64,000 nucleotides of DNA from NCBI GenBank assembly GCA_016165875.1, contig JABBOT010000003.1:31167663-31231662 (forward strand). The letters run 5' to 3'. Both the position numbers and the translations under genes were made by a program. The notes under the pieces were generated by a model. It had not been told where the DNA came from, did no database searches, and worked only from the letters and a program-made list of their open reading frames with translations. Shown one piece after another: positions 37,398 through 48,790 of the stretch (the stretch's first letter is position 1; each line of letters starts with the position of its first letter). The stretch is from Acanthopleura granulata. Its lineage: Eukaryota; Mollusca; Polyplacophora; Chitonida; Chitonidae.

Positions 37398-38007
37398 CTG
37401 TCAGGGCAGTGTTAACTGTAATACAGAAACCGCAATTAGAGTTGTGAACTTTATAATGCGAATAGAAAAAAAGTCCTAAACTTATGGCTTCTATTGCTTT
37501 TTGTTTTGGCCATTGCTTGCAAGTTTAAGTTCCGCTGGGTGTTGATCTGGTAAACTGAATCTATGCATCTATAACTTCATTTTATACAAACACTGGGGAT
37601 AGCAGACAAATTACCCGTGTATGATAAAAGTGGTACCCAGAATATTCAAAGACTGGAATATATACATCGATATTACCGTTCACTGTCAAAAAGTATTAGT
37701 GTCCAGTCTAGGGCTCAGTCCAACAGTATTAACAAATGACCGCAAACTAGGCTGCCCCATAGCTCTACAACGTGCCTTGAATTAATAGCCAAGTTATTCG
37801 TCGATATTTGGGAAAGAAGGGGGTGGCGGTGAACGACCGACATGCCAGTGATATGGTAGTAGAATACTGTGAGGTTGGCCTAGTGGCTCATGTATGCCTC
37901 CCGTTGTGTGAAAACGGGGAACGTTGTAAATTATTGTGCATCATGTTGTGCACTAAAATTTACGACAAAACACATCGTACGATCTTTAGTGAAAGTGGTC
38001 CCTGACG

Positions 38008-38902
38008 TGCTAGTGGTGTGGTGGTAGAATACTGGATGGTTGCTCATATTGGATTAGTGGTGGTCTACGAACCTGTCAGTGGTGTGGTGGTAGAAAACTG
38101 GATGGTTGCTCTTAGTGGCGTAGTGGTGGTCTACAGATCTGTCGGTGGTATGGTGGTGGAATACTGGGTGGTTGCTCATTGTGCTGTAGAGGTGGTCTAC
38201 GAACCTGTCAGTGATATGGTGGTAGAAAACTGGATGGTTGCTCATAGTGGCGTAGTGGTGGTCTACGAACCTGTCAGTGATATGGTGGTAGAATACTGGA
38301 TGGTTGCTCATATTGGTGTTGTGGTGGTCTACGAACCTGTCAGTGATATGGTGGTAGAATACTGGATGGTTGCTCATATTGGTGTTGTGGTGGTCTACGG
38401 AGCTGTCAGTGGTATGGTGGTAGAAAACTGGATGGTTGCTCATAGTGCTGTAGTGGTGGTCTACGAACCTGTCAGTGGTGTGGTGGTAGAATACTGGATG
38501 GTTGCTCATAGTGGTGTTGTGGTGGTCTACGAACCTGTCAGTGGTGTGGTGGTAGAATACTGGATGGTTGCTCATAGTGGTGTTGTGGTGGTCTACGAAC
38601 CTGTCAGTGGTATGGTGGTAGAAAACTGGATGGTTGCTCATAGTGCTGTAGTGGTGGTCTACGAACCTGTCAGTGGTATGGTGGTAGAATACTGGATGGT
38701 TGCTCATAGTGCTGTAGTGGTGGTCTACGAACCTGTCAGTGGTGTGGTGGTAGAATACTGGATGGTTGCTCATAGTGGTGTTGTGGTGGTCTACGGACCT
38801 GTCAGTGGTATGGTGGTAGAAAACTGGATGGTTGCTCATAGTGCTGTAGTGGTGGTCTACGAACCTGTCAGTGGTATGGTGGTAGAATACTGGATGGCTG
38901 CT
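38008..38902. repeat. 66-bp tandem array, 13.5 units, open on both strands
   Basis: The unit is 66 bp (for example GTGGTGGTCTACGAACCTGT, CAGTGGTATGGTGGTAGAAT, ACTGGATGGTTGCTCATAGT, GGTGTT). Because 66 is a multiple of three, a frame without a stop in one unit stays open. The plus strand reads 22-residue units of the type VVVYEPVSG-VVE-WMVAH (38018-38965, 315 codons). The minus strand reads units MSNHPVFYHHTTDRFVDHH plus three residues (38054-38839, 261 codons). A degenerate outlying unit lies at 37841-37896. Later units follow a three-unit order (198 bp), seen at units 10-12 and begun again at 13. There is no ATG with signal peptide, no non-repeat domain and no clear splice site. The simplest reading is a non-coding minisatellite; a repeat protein exon on either strand cannot be excluded. 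Confidence 0.95.
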
Positions 38903-38904
38903 AT

Positions 38905-41900
38905 GGGCATATCACATTTTTTAGATGTCGTAGTGGGTGGTGGTGTTACTGTTTCAGTATCCTAATAATGCCATTTCCAAACATGAATTATTTTCAAGTT
39001 ACCCAAAAGCAAGCAGATAAGAACTCACAATGTAACACAATGTAAGGTTTGCTTACCGAATTCTGCAGACTGTTGTTTCAATGACCTCTATAAAAATGAA
39101 ACAGGCAATCATGCCACACTCTTGGGTTAGTCGATATGGCTTTTTCTTTCATAAACTCACGCCACTAGGGATAACGTTCAAGAATCATTGATTTTTAATT
39201 AGTGGAATATATGTATCGCTTAATTACCATAAATATCTGGGATCTGGGTAATTAACTTGCTATATTCCTCTTGAGGCATTGCTTTATTATGATAATAAAT
39301 ATGTTAAGTGATATTTCGCGTTCTCTAACCAATAATTACAACAGTGTAATGTTAAATATATTAAAACAAGTTTCCTCTCGATGGGAATCGACAAGGAATG
39401 GTGTGTTTACAGTAAGTTGAAATCCAGATAAGTGTTTGACTTGTAATGTCCGCAGAATGTAAACAATAAAACTTGCTTTCGAATATATATCGGGTGCATG
39501 GGCCACACCCAAATGTCAAGCATAAAGAAACAGTGTCTGCATATGTAACTGGGACAATTAAATTGTGTCAATCTTTGATTGATGAGTAGCTCTATGGACG
39601 GCGTTGTTCATGTTAAGAGTACTGTACTTCTCGCTCTTGACCGTGGGGTTCACGTATAAAATGGGCAAATATGCCATTTTAGCGATTTGTGGGCCAGTGT
39701 ATACCATTTCATCCATACGGTTTGTAGTGACCAAGTTTTAGAATAGTTTTGTTACACAAATTTCGTTTACAAAGAGCCCGTTTGACGTATCTTTTATAGG
39801 TTTGATTACCAAACGCTGACAATTCTTTAGCATTATTATATAGAACATCTTCCGTTTTCTTTTGAGATGTTGTGTCCTTTCTTAAATCATCAAGCGTGTC
39901 CACAGATTTGAAATGTTACCGCACATCCATACTGACGTATGCTATTGAAAACGATATTTTTATATTTATCTGTTGCAGGTATTAGGGTAAGATATGGTAT
40001 TCAACACAAATTTGCGCATACAGTGCATTTTCTCCAGACGTTCAACTCTTTAAGGTGTGGTATATACATGTATCTCTTTCTTTGCTCTATCCTTTCAAGA
40101 ATGTACGTACACATGTGTATAATACAGACAATCTCACCCGCTGATAAGTGTTAAATTTGCTTTCTGGTTGGACGATTTTTACGAACAATCAACCTGCCGT
40201 GGGTATGAGACACAACTATCGTCTTTAAAAATCAGTGAGAAAAGAAACACGCAGGAAAATGTCAGCTTGAAATCTTGCTTTTCACGAGAAAGCATCGAAG
40301 CGATGAAAATGTGACACTTTATACTTTGCCAGAAGCCGTGACCAAAAGTTTCAAAACATTGTCAATTCGACACTATAAAATGGTGTATAGAATGCATGAG
40401 GTTGTCGGAGTCAGACTTGCCATTCATCTCTGTCGTCTACGTGGTAGCCCAGACGGCACATGGACAGGTCCAGGGCCATCAGGGCCACTGGCGCCAGTCC
40501 TCCATCTTCATTAATATGTACTATAATTGCCCGCCTGACATTTCGCCACGGCCATAACCATGTGACAATGGCATCCGTATACATCATATATATTCATAGA
40601 GAATCAATCCTAGCTCGGCGCGCGCTGGAATTGCGAGAGCATGGACCATCATAATATCCGCGACAAAGTCCATCACTGACGATCGGACGTCTGCAGTTTC
40701 TATAAAATTGTTTCGAACTGACGCCAAATCCGAGCATAACGAATAGCTTATCGATGAGTTTGAAGACTGTCATATCGGTGCCAGATGATAAACGGAGAGT
40801 GTTGTCAGATTTATAGGCCTATAACAAGAGTACTTGTTCCGTCCAGTCTGTTTACAACACTACAGCTGTATTCATGAAGCAAACGTTTGGTGATATAAAT
40901 TAGGCCAGGCATACCCGTATTCACTTTCATATCTGGTCATGGCTAAGGTTGTAAAAGTACTGGCACCGCACCAGTTTGACAAGTTTTGCGCATATACTGT
41001 GACCTGTTGAAGCCTCATCATGGTACTGTCTCGCGGTTTAACAGGGAGGTACGGCTGTGCTACAACAACAACACTGCCATGCTATCACAGAATTATACTT
41101 GAACAATCACTCACAAGCAAATTACCAGATTATACGTTTTCCAACTTTTAATCATAGTGCATCACGATGGAGCTGTCGCCATGAAAGGTTTGGCTTCCAA
41201 TTATGTGACAAATTGCGTTCAAAACTACGGCTTTTAAAAGCATTTTATGGAACTCCTACATTGGATATATTTCAAACTGCATGATGTGTTTCCATCAAAC
41301 ACTGCGTAATATGGCACACAGAAATAACATTACAGATATGGTGCCCAACTGTTACACTCACCAATGCTTTTTGCAGACAACCGAATGGGCAACATTAAAT
41401 TTTTAGTCTTATGGATAATACGACTATATCATAAACTTTTCAAGTATTTGTTAATAAATTGTTGTTTTTAAGAATATGAAACACTCGCTATCATCACGCA
41501 GATACCAGGAGAAATGCTTCCTTTAAAAAAGTCATTTGTGAAACGAAAATGTCATACTCCTATGACGAACTAACAGAACAATGTATCAAATGGTTGATTG
41601 AAATTGTATATTTCTAATTGAAGAGTTTAATCGGAAGCTTAAACACACAGCGTCTGTTCAGTCAAATACACTGTTATTAGAGATGTGGCAGCTCGTTGGA
41701 AGAAAGAAAAACATTTTATAGCAAAGAAAGAAAACACTTTCAGTACAACAAATGGATGAGGATGGCCAAAACACTTAAGGGAGTCGAACATTTGCAAAGA
41801 GAAAATGATCATTATAAACTGGTATTTGTTGTCGTTGGTTAACCTTTCGATCATTAATGTGCCGTCACATACATGCTGTTTTATCTCCGGCCTGGACGGT

Positions 41901-42260
41901 TTGCACAGATCCAGATATTGTGATCTGTTGGGCAAATATTAAACATGCACCAACTACACATCTTTATCGATGACAATATGATTTTCCCAGGCGGGTTAAA
42001 TCTTGGAGTATATATATTGGGGTTGGACGATAACCTAGGACCCATTAAGGGCCAGTAAGATGCAATGAAATTTGAATCAAATGTTGCACGGCCAGCTTGT
42101 AAAATAATAATGCAGTGCTCCCATTTATAAAATTGTTATTTTATGTTAATCGTACTAGAACGTAATCGTCAGAGCGAATTACCCACAGTCCTGATCGTTT
42201 ATACCATCTAATAAATTCTAGATTCTGGAAAAATACCGCAATAAAGCCCATAAGCACACT
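38905..42260. other. No supported gene
   Basis: Short frames only. The one of note is the minus-strand 39903-39709 frame, 64 codons, rich in K, R, D and N with three KR pairs and a C-terminal glycine. It has no ATG and no signal peptide (see findings). I recognise no repeat. Confidence 0.45.
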
Positions 42261-42261
42261 T

Positions 42262-42549
42262 AATATGGCGCAGGGGCCTCCGTGGCTCAGTTATTTAGTG
42301 CCCTGGCGAAGCCTAATGACCGAGAAGCCTCTCACCACTGCGGTCACTGTGAGTTCATGTCCGGCTCATGCTGGTTTCCTCTCCGGTCGTACGTGGGAAG
42401 GTCTGTCAGCAACCTGTGGATGGTCGTGGTTTTCCCCTGGGCTCTACTCGGTTTTCTCCCACCATAACGATGGCTTCCGTCGTGTAAGTGAAATGTTCTT
42501 TAGTACGGCGTAAAACACCAATCAAATAAATATAAATGAAAAATATGGC
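42262..42549 (+). mobile_element. Full-length tRNA-SINE (family A) with 8-bp target-site duplication
   Basis: The body is 42273-42537. It opens GGGCCTCCGTGGCTCAG with the A box at 42283-42294 and a B box AGTTCATGTCC at 42352-42362, then CGTACGTGGGAAGGTCTG, TGGATGGTCGTGGTTTTCCC, GGTTTTCTCCCACCATAAC, a tail block AAGTGAAATGTTCTTTAGTA and AATCAAATAAATATAAAT. Flanks AATATGGC at 42262-42269 and 42542-42549 are the target-site duplication. The A box has lost its final GG (TTAT instead of TTGG). Two plus-strand frames inside are by-products. Confidence 0.93.
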
Positions 42550-43151
42550 CCCTACAGACATAGTCAGTCTGGGCACCATTTTCACCGTTTCTAAACAAAA
42601 CGCTTTATTTATTTGTTGAAATGAAAGTAAATAAGAAGAAAATGATCATTATATTTCTGCTTAATTGTATGCTAGCAATTTTATTTGCGAAACTATAGAT
42701 GTTCGAATACACTTAAGGATTTAAGCTGGATTCTGACTCTAGTCTGCAATATAGTTCAATCTATTAACTGTATCTAAAACTACTGCTTAGAAAGTTTGTT
42801 AAGTTTGTATTAGTCTTAAATACAGGTGGTGGTCACGTTGGATATACAAAGAGTTGTCACCACGGCACAGCTGATAAATATGTTTTTTGGTTAATGGCAG
42901 CTTATAAACTAGCATGGTAAGCGATTTGGATAGTGATCAAATCTGCGCGACTGTGAAACAAGATCATTATATGCATATATTGTAATGAAGTTTATGCGGG
43001 TGGTAACAAACCAAGTTCTTTTATTATTTTACACACACATAATTTTGTGTTGTTTTATCTGTATTTATGGCATTGATTAGGGTAAATCAAGTCAGGGCCT
43101 TATATTTATTTACATATCTGCTCTTCCCTCATTTGACACATGTGACGAGTT

Positions 43152-43700
43152 TCAGTGACGCGATTCAGTGACGACACACAAGTGACGTTTCAGTGTCTTG
43201 TCGTGCGGTACAATGCATGAGTCGGGTTTTTTTCCATTGCTCTTCATTGCACCAAAACGCATCAAGATCAAGATTACTTGCCTATAATTTTCGATCCCTC
43301 CCACCTCTCCCTTTGTTAAAATACCTTTGTTATTCTTACACCCCTTTTTTGCCCTCACCTTTGCACAATTAAATTTTTTTGCGTATTTGGGGACATGGGT
43401 AATCCATTCTTTTTGTAATATCGCATCTAGCTCTGAAATACTGTCGGTGTGGTGTTTACCCTCAATCTGTTCTTTTGAAAAATATCCCAATATCCAATTT
43501 TTACTTCTCCTTTGTCATGAAGAGCATTTGTCATTTTAAAAAAAATGACTTCTGTTTCCTTATCAAACATATCTCGTTTCAGAACAGTTTTTGATTGGTG
43601 GTAATTTGTTTCACGGCATAAAAAGATATCTTGTCTCTTTCTTGAATAATTGTTACCTGTTGGTCGCTAATATGTATGGACGTTCGTCCCAATTTCTTAC
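43152..43700 (-). other. Minus-strand open stretch of unknown status
   Basis: Two overlapping minus-strand frames follow each other. The upstream one (about 43685 to 43445) is open for roughly 79 codons and includes NYHQSKTVLKRDMFDKETEV. The second (43490-43152, 112 codons) includes GYFSKEQIEGKHHTDSISEL and ends in TGA. Both have protein-like composition, rich in K, E and D. The second has no ATG at its start; the shift from one frame to the other would need a frameshift or intron. The strand is A-rich, which by itself favours K- and E-rich frames, and the lengths are near chance expectation. No domain recognised. Confidence 0.2.
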
Positions 43701-44880
43701 TTTATAGACTGTTTGTGGCCCTGTGGTGGTTTCGGTTGAGCTCTCATGTTTATTATTGTTAAGAACTAATTGTAATCAATTTATCCACCTTATTTCGTTG
43801 TTCTTGTATTGGTAACGCCGGAAATAACGCAATGATATCACTTCAGTCTTATCATTACTCTTGCCACCGTTATTTGACATAGCTTTCAAAAGTAGAATAT
43901 TGCATCTTTTGTGGAAATACTCTGAGACATAAGTAAATATAGATGTATAACAATCGATTTATCTCCAGAGTTTGTACTGGTTTCAGTCGACACTAAATAG
44001 CAGACGGAGCATGAACTTCGTTCGTGCTCACATCTGGTTAGATCAGTAACAACGAATGCTATTTGCTTTTAATATCACGCCGTATTGACTCAATCACGTA
44101 TAACATTGGTTCGATCACTGGACGGATCACGAGCAATTAACTGAAGGAGCCTAGAGATTCACTGAATTCCCTTGATGAATCCAGGGTGATACATGAAAAG
44201 CATGAATAGTCAACCAGAGCATCTAATTCAATACCACAGCCTAGCTGAGCCCTTCGTATGATGCTGCTCTCCACATTCTAATAATTGTTTGTGTGACAAA
44301 TTCACTGAGATTAAGCCACAGACCTTAAATATTAACATATTAATGTTTGCCAAATATTACTTAGAATACTGCAAAGTTTCAGAGCCAAAAGTCTTTATTG
44401 AAAAAATACTAAAAATTCTGTTGAAACTTTCTGTCGGATGAGGCATGGAGACGTCTACTGAGATGTCATGTTACATGAATCAATGGTACCAGGCGTTTTT
44501 CAACAAGCTTGATAGATGGACACGCTGTTTTGTACTTGACATACACGTTTATAATGTTAAGACTTTAGCTTAGAGGGTGAAACCAGGGCAGACACTGCGT
44601 GTGATAGTTTGCAACTGGTCACACATAACCAGTTACTTTCACACTTACCTGTAGGTGTGTGAGTCAAATTCTATTGCGTGGACACAAGGTTTTAAGGGAA
44701 AGGTTATTAGTTCAATAAACTAAAAGTTCTTCCACCTCAACGAAATTCATTTCAACCAAACTGCAGCAGTGGACAGTTTTGGGACATAGCTGACTTTCAC
44801 AATAAGCTATATCGGTGAAAGAGCCTTACCATTTGTGAATGTGAGTTAGTGACCAGCCTACGCTCTGCTCTTTCTCTCTC
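43700..44880. other. No gene seen
   Basis: No frame of 60 codons or more. No repeat recognised. Confidence 0.5.
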
Positions 44881-44881
44881 C

Positions 44882-45425
44882 CAAAGGAACGTTTTACAAA
44901 TATTCGACCACGTATGACATATGGCCCAAAGTCTGATTGCACAGTCACCGGGGTCGGATTACCATGACGTTGAGCAATGGGTTGTAGGATTGACCCTCTC
45001 CAGTAGCAGCGAACTATACCAGACAGATGATACAGATAAATGTGTATAGTGTGACAGAGCTAAGACCAGCCACCATATATCCATATCCACTTCTTTCGTT
45101 GAAACTACATCGCTCAATGATTCCGTCCAAGACATCCTTGGAGTGGTCATTAGTTCCGGGCAGCTTTTCCCTGTAAATACATCGACATGTACCACCGCGT
45201 CAGATCATTTTGGCGCCAAAGGATGCCCGAGAGTTTACAAAGTGAATCCATTGTAAATGACCAGAAACATGACTTCATTACAAACACAGCCAAGTATCCA
45301 GAAACAACAGAATTTGGATGGGCGTCATGACAGCATGAGATGATGGCCTTTTCAGAGAGCATCATATATAACTTTGTTTCATACACAGTTTTTCATATAC
45401 AATTTGCAGAAGCCATTTAATTAGG
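44882..45425 (-). repeat. Dispersed repeat family D, copy 2 (inverted)
   Basis: Reverse-strand counterpart of 34590-35142. The ATG aligned with that at 34597 lies at 45416 on the minus strand. Its frame has a TGA at the eighth codon, then stays open as ...VFVMKSCFWSF... to 45150. Relative to copy 1 there is a one-base length difference about 65 bases after VFVMK, so the two copies end in different frames. A second 78-codon frame (45195-44959) is a shadow. Both copies share the in-frame TAG in the segment CTGGTATAG downstream, so any ancestral product ended before it. Confidence 0.7.
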
Positions 45426-46214
45426 AACCACGTCTGGAGTCTTTCTTGACTTGTGACCAGCGATTGTTTCGGTCATATCGTGCCGACCGCATGTAAAACA
45501 GCCTCTCTAGAACCAAACATCGGAGACACCAAGCAAAATGCAAGCGTTATGAAACGAAGAATACCAAGCGTGAAAGTTTCTCAGCCTTAGCCCTTCATAT
45601 TACATGATGTATGATTTAAGTCGGGTCGAACATAATTCACTCACTTCAAAAAAATGACACTTTTCATCAGTATATCAAGAATTACAGACAAACAGAAGAC
45701 AAATCTGCTTTGTATAGGACGTGGCGGAGGGATATGCATTGATCCGACAGAGTACAAGCGTCCCAGTCGTCAGTGTTTGAATGTACTTCCCGAGAGAAAT
45801 TCCCACGTTGTGATACTTAAGGATGTCTCTAAGTTGATTTTTGTAATGTCGCAAATTTTTGTATTTTGTGGATGTCTCTGTGAGACTTATTGAATTAATA
45901 TTGTTATCGGGTGATAAAGGAATAGATATATATCTGCAATCAATTGTCGCCAACTAGCTGGTGTTTTAGATATAAGTTTTGTGAAGAAGAAGGTCAAGGT
46001 CAGAGACAACTTACGTTTGTCTATCAACTGTCCTTCGGGCTTGGATGCTGGATCTGCACACGTGAACCACGGTCACTGACATTTCCAGGACACGCACAAG
46101 CGATGTGACGTGTTATGTGACGTCGTCAGTCAATCATACCCATTGACTATTTGACTCCGCCAATGCATATTTGTTTCTTCATAAACCCCTATGTTGCCGC
46201 ACTGCAATTACCTC

Positions 46215-46292
46215 TGCATGGCTCTGTTTGAATTTCCCCACCTGAAGCGTTTTTGAGGCTGGAAATAAAAACAATCAGATAAATAAATAAAA
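46215..46292 (+). mobile_element. Possible SINE family A tail remnant
   Basis: GGCTCTGTTTGAATTTCCCC and AATCAGATAAATAAATAAA sit at about the right distance, but the tail block between them is nearly unrecognisable. Confidence 0.35.
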
Positions 46293-47324
46293 CTTCGGTG
46301 ACATGCTATTGGCAAATGGTCACACGCAACCTACAAGCCCAGAGTTTAAGATTGGTGAACAAGGATGAAAAATATCTCCTTATGTCTTTAGTTATCACAA
46401 TAAAACACCTCCACCAGACGAATAAAGCGCATTGATTCCTTCCATTAACGAGGTGATTGAAAGTCAATTATCTTAAATTAACCGTTAAATCCTTGTAACC
46501 ACACTTCAGCTAAATGATTGATTACTTCAACATAAAAACTAGGAGAGGTGGATGGTGGTGTAGTGTGTGTGTGTGTTGTTGGAGGGGGAGCTGGTCGTGA
46601 CCTAGTGATGTATGCCTTCCTTTCTTTTTCCACGTTTGTCAAGTATCTGACCACGGTGATTTATTCAGAGCATTCTGGTTTCCTGCACCTGTACACGTAC
46701 ATTCTCCTTTCCTGCACATATACACTCGCATTCTGGTTTTCTATGCCACTACACTTGAACGTGGTTAAGTGACAGAAAACTGTACGGCGTTTAGAATCAA
46801 TCGAGTAACTAGAATGGCATAAAAGCTTGGGTTTATACTCCCAAGTTTTTCTGACGGATATAAAGTGTAAGCTTTGGATTTCACGATACCACTTACATAC
46901 ACTGTCAAATGTCCATTGTAACAAAGACCAACAGAACTTTTGTGTGTATTGCGTGACGACATGGCTGAAATACTGACAATATAGCGTTCATCTTTCATTG
47001 AGCTTTTGTTAATGGTGTAAGTACTAGTATGAAATTATAGAGGTCATCGTATCACAGAATTGTGAATTTAAATCGTGTGTTTAAATATATTTACATGAGT
47101 ATACTAACGAAAAGGGCATCACGGATATCCTCTGCAATAAAATATATATCCTCCAATGTTCACACGCCTGGCTCTTATTGGTCCTGGCGCTTTGGTGACA
47201 GTGAACAGCCAACGGGGCTCGTATGAACGCTTCCTCAGCCTAACGTTCCTCGAAGACCACTTGTCTTCCGCCAATATGGTGCGCGTGCCTGTGCGTCACA
47301 CATGAAAATGTTCAACTGTAATCT

Positions 47325-47416
47325 GCCACTCCGTTTCCCCCCACCCTCATAAACGACAGCGGTTGTATGGATAAAAAATCCTGAGTTTGACGTTAAACAA
47401 CAAGCAAACAAATAAG
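47325..47416 (+). mobile_element. Degraded SINE tail, divergent type
   Basis: CCGTTTCCCCCCACCCTCAT, GGTTGTATGGATAAAAAATC, CTGAGTTTGACGTTAAACAA and CAAGCAAACAAATAAGG follow the family A order but with the GACGTTAAACAACAAGCAAA variant of the tail. It may be a sister subfamily. Confidence 0.6.
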
Positions 47417-48394
47417 GACAAGTATAATTTCACGTGTGTCGCTTGGTGATATTTTGTCGCAGTTTTATTTTTCAGACAAGAAGGAGTACTTGTGAGTCAA
47501 TAAATGGCAACCAGTCTTCTCCAGTCCTCAACTAACCAGTATTTTGTAAGGTACCACCACTACCTGTATTTGCAGATAATAATCCTTGGGCTCAGTACGT
47601 ATACAATCAATACCAAATGGAAATCCCTCATGATTGGATGTCCATTCATCTGAAGACAACTTATACTAATATGAGAAGACTTGGTAGAAATTATCAACAT
47701 CCCAAGCGAATAAAGATTTCTTTTCCTTCGCTTTTGACAACAGCTCAATAGCAATTCTGGCGCTATCATTTGCTTAAGCCAGCCAGGATGATAAACCGCT
47801 GTATTACTAGTTTACAATAGATTCAAGGTATGTCACTGGCAAAAAATGCTATTGACAAACGATCCGCGTCTTCAGATGACGTTATGGTCGAAACTTATTT
47901 CCAGACAGTCCATTGATTAGTTGTGATCAATTCTTTATATAGAGCAAATTCGCCCTGCAATAATTTGATGCCAAAAAGTTATGACCTTTAAACTGGAATA
48001 CAAGATGACAAAATCCAGTGTGAAGTTTTCAAACGTCCCAGGTCAGCCTATTATGATTTGGACTATTTTGTACATAAAAGTAAAATGAGCTTTTCTGGGT
48101 AGTTCTTTCATTTCAATACCGCTTTACTCCCCTCAACAATATTTCCCTCTCTTTCTTGCCATTGTTAAAGTCAGTCAGCATTATGAGCAAAAAATCACCC
48201 GACCTATGCCTTATCCAGCATAATCAATTTATTATATTACTGATATATATCACACAATAGAGGTCTAAATATTATGCAAATATACTATGATCCTGAATTC
48301 ACAGTGTACGATGGAAGAGGTCGAACATAAAAAAAGAACCCAGGGAGTAAAGTCAATGAACCAACAGAGACATTTAACCGTATAGTAGATATGT

Positions 48395-48790
48395 GTCAAT
48401 TGTTTTTTCAGTAAGAGGTGCCACAAGTGAAAAAAGTATTTCGCCCATGCGATTGCTGAAAATGTGTAATTTATCGTATGTTACAGTTATTAATCATACC
48501 ATGTTTTCTGTAGGGACAGACATATCCTGTGGCAATTCTCACGCTCGCCTTGAAATCAGTGGCTATGTGTTTTTGCAGCTATCCATTAGTAGTAGGAATC
48601 CGTCGATTTTTTTAACTTGTTCAGTTATAGTAACAATCTGATAAATGCGTTCTGTGTCAATTTCTGGGCGGTAAAGTTTCACCCCCTGTCCTTCAAGTAG
48701 CCATTTCGTCACTTAGTTACGTCAACCTTGGCTGAAGCACTTATTCACTAGAGTACGTCCCCCCCCCCCTCAATAACGATCGAATCACAA
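48395..48790 (+). repeat. Dispersed repeat family B, copy 4 (inverted, longest)
   Basis: Matches copies 1-3 in reverse orientation: GGCAATTCTCACGCTCGCC, GAAATCAGTGGCTATGTG, AACAATCTGATAAATGCG, TTTCGTCACTTAGTTACGTC and AATAACGATCGAATC. At about 395 bases it is the longest copy seen and is used here to define plus. An 11-C run (48759-48769) interrupts it. No terminal repeats or coding region seen. Confidence 0.75.

Larger units (their letters stand above)
45430..48390. other. No supported gene; SINE-like scraps
   Basis: Frames of 69-92 codons overlap on opposite strands (45654-45953). GTGTGTGTGTGTG at 46563 is a short dinucleotide run. Two weak SINE tails are listed separately. Confidence 0.45.
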
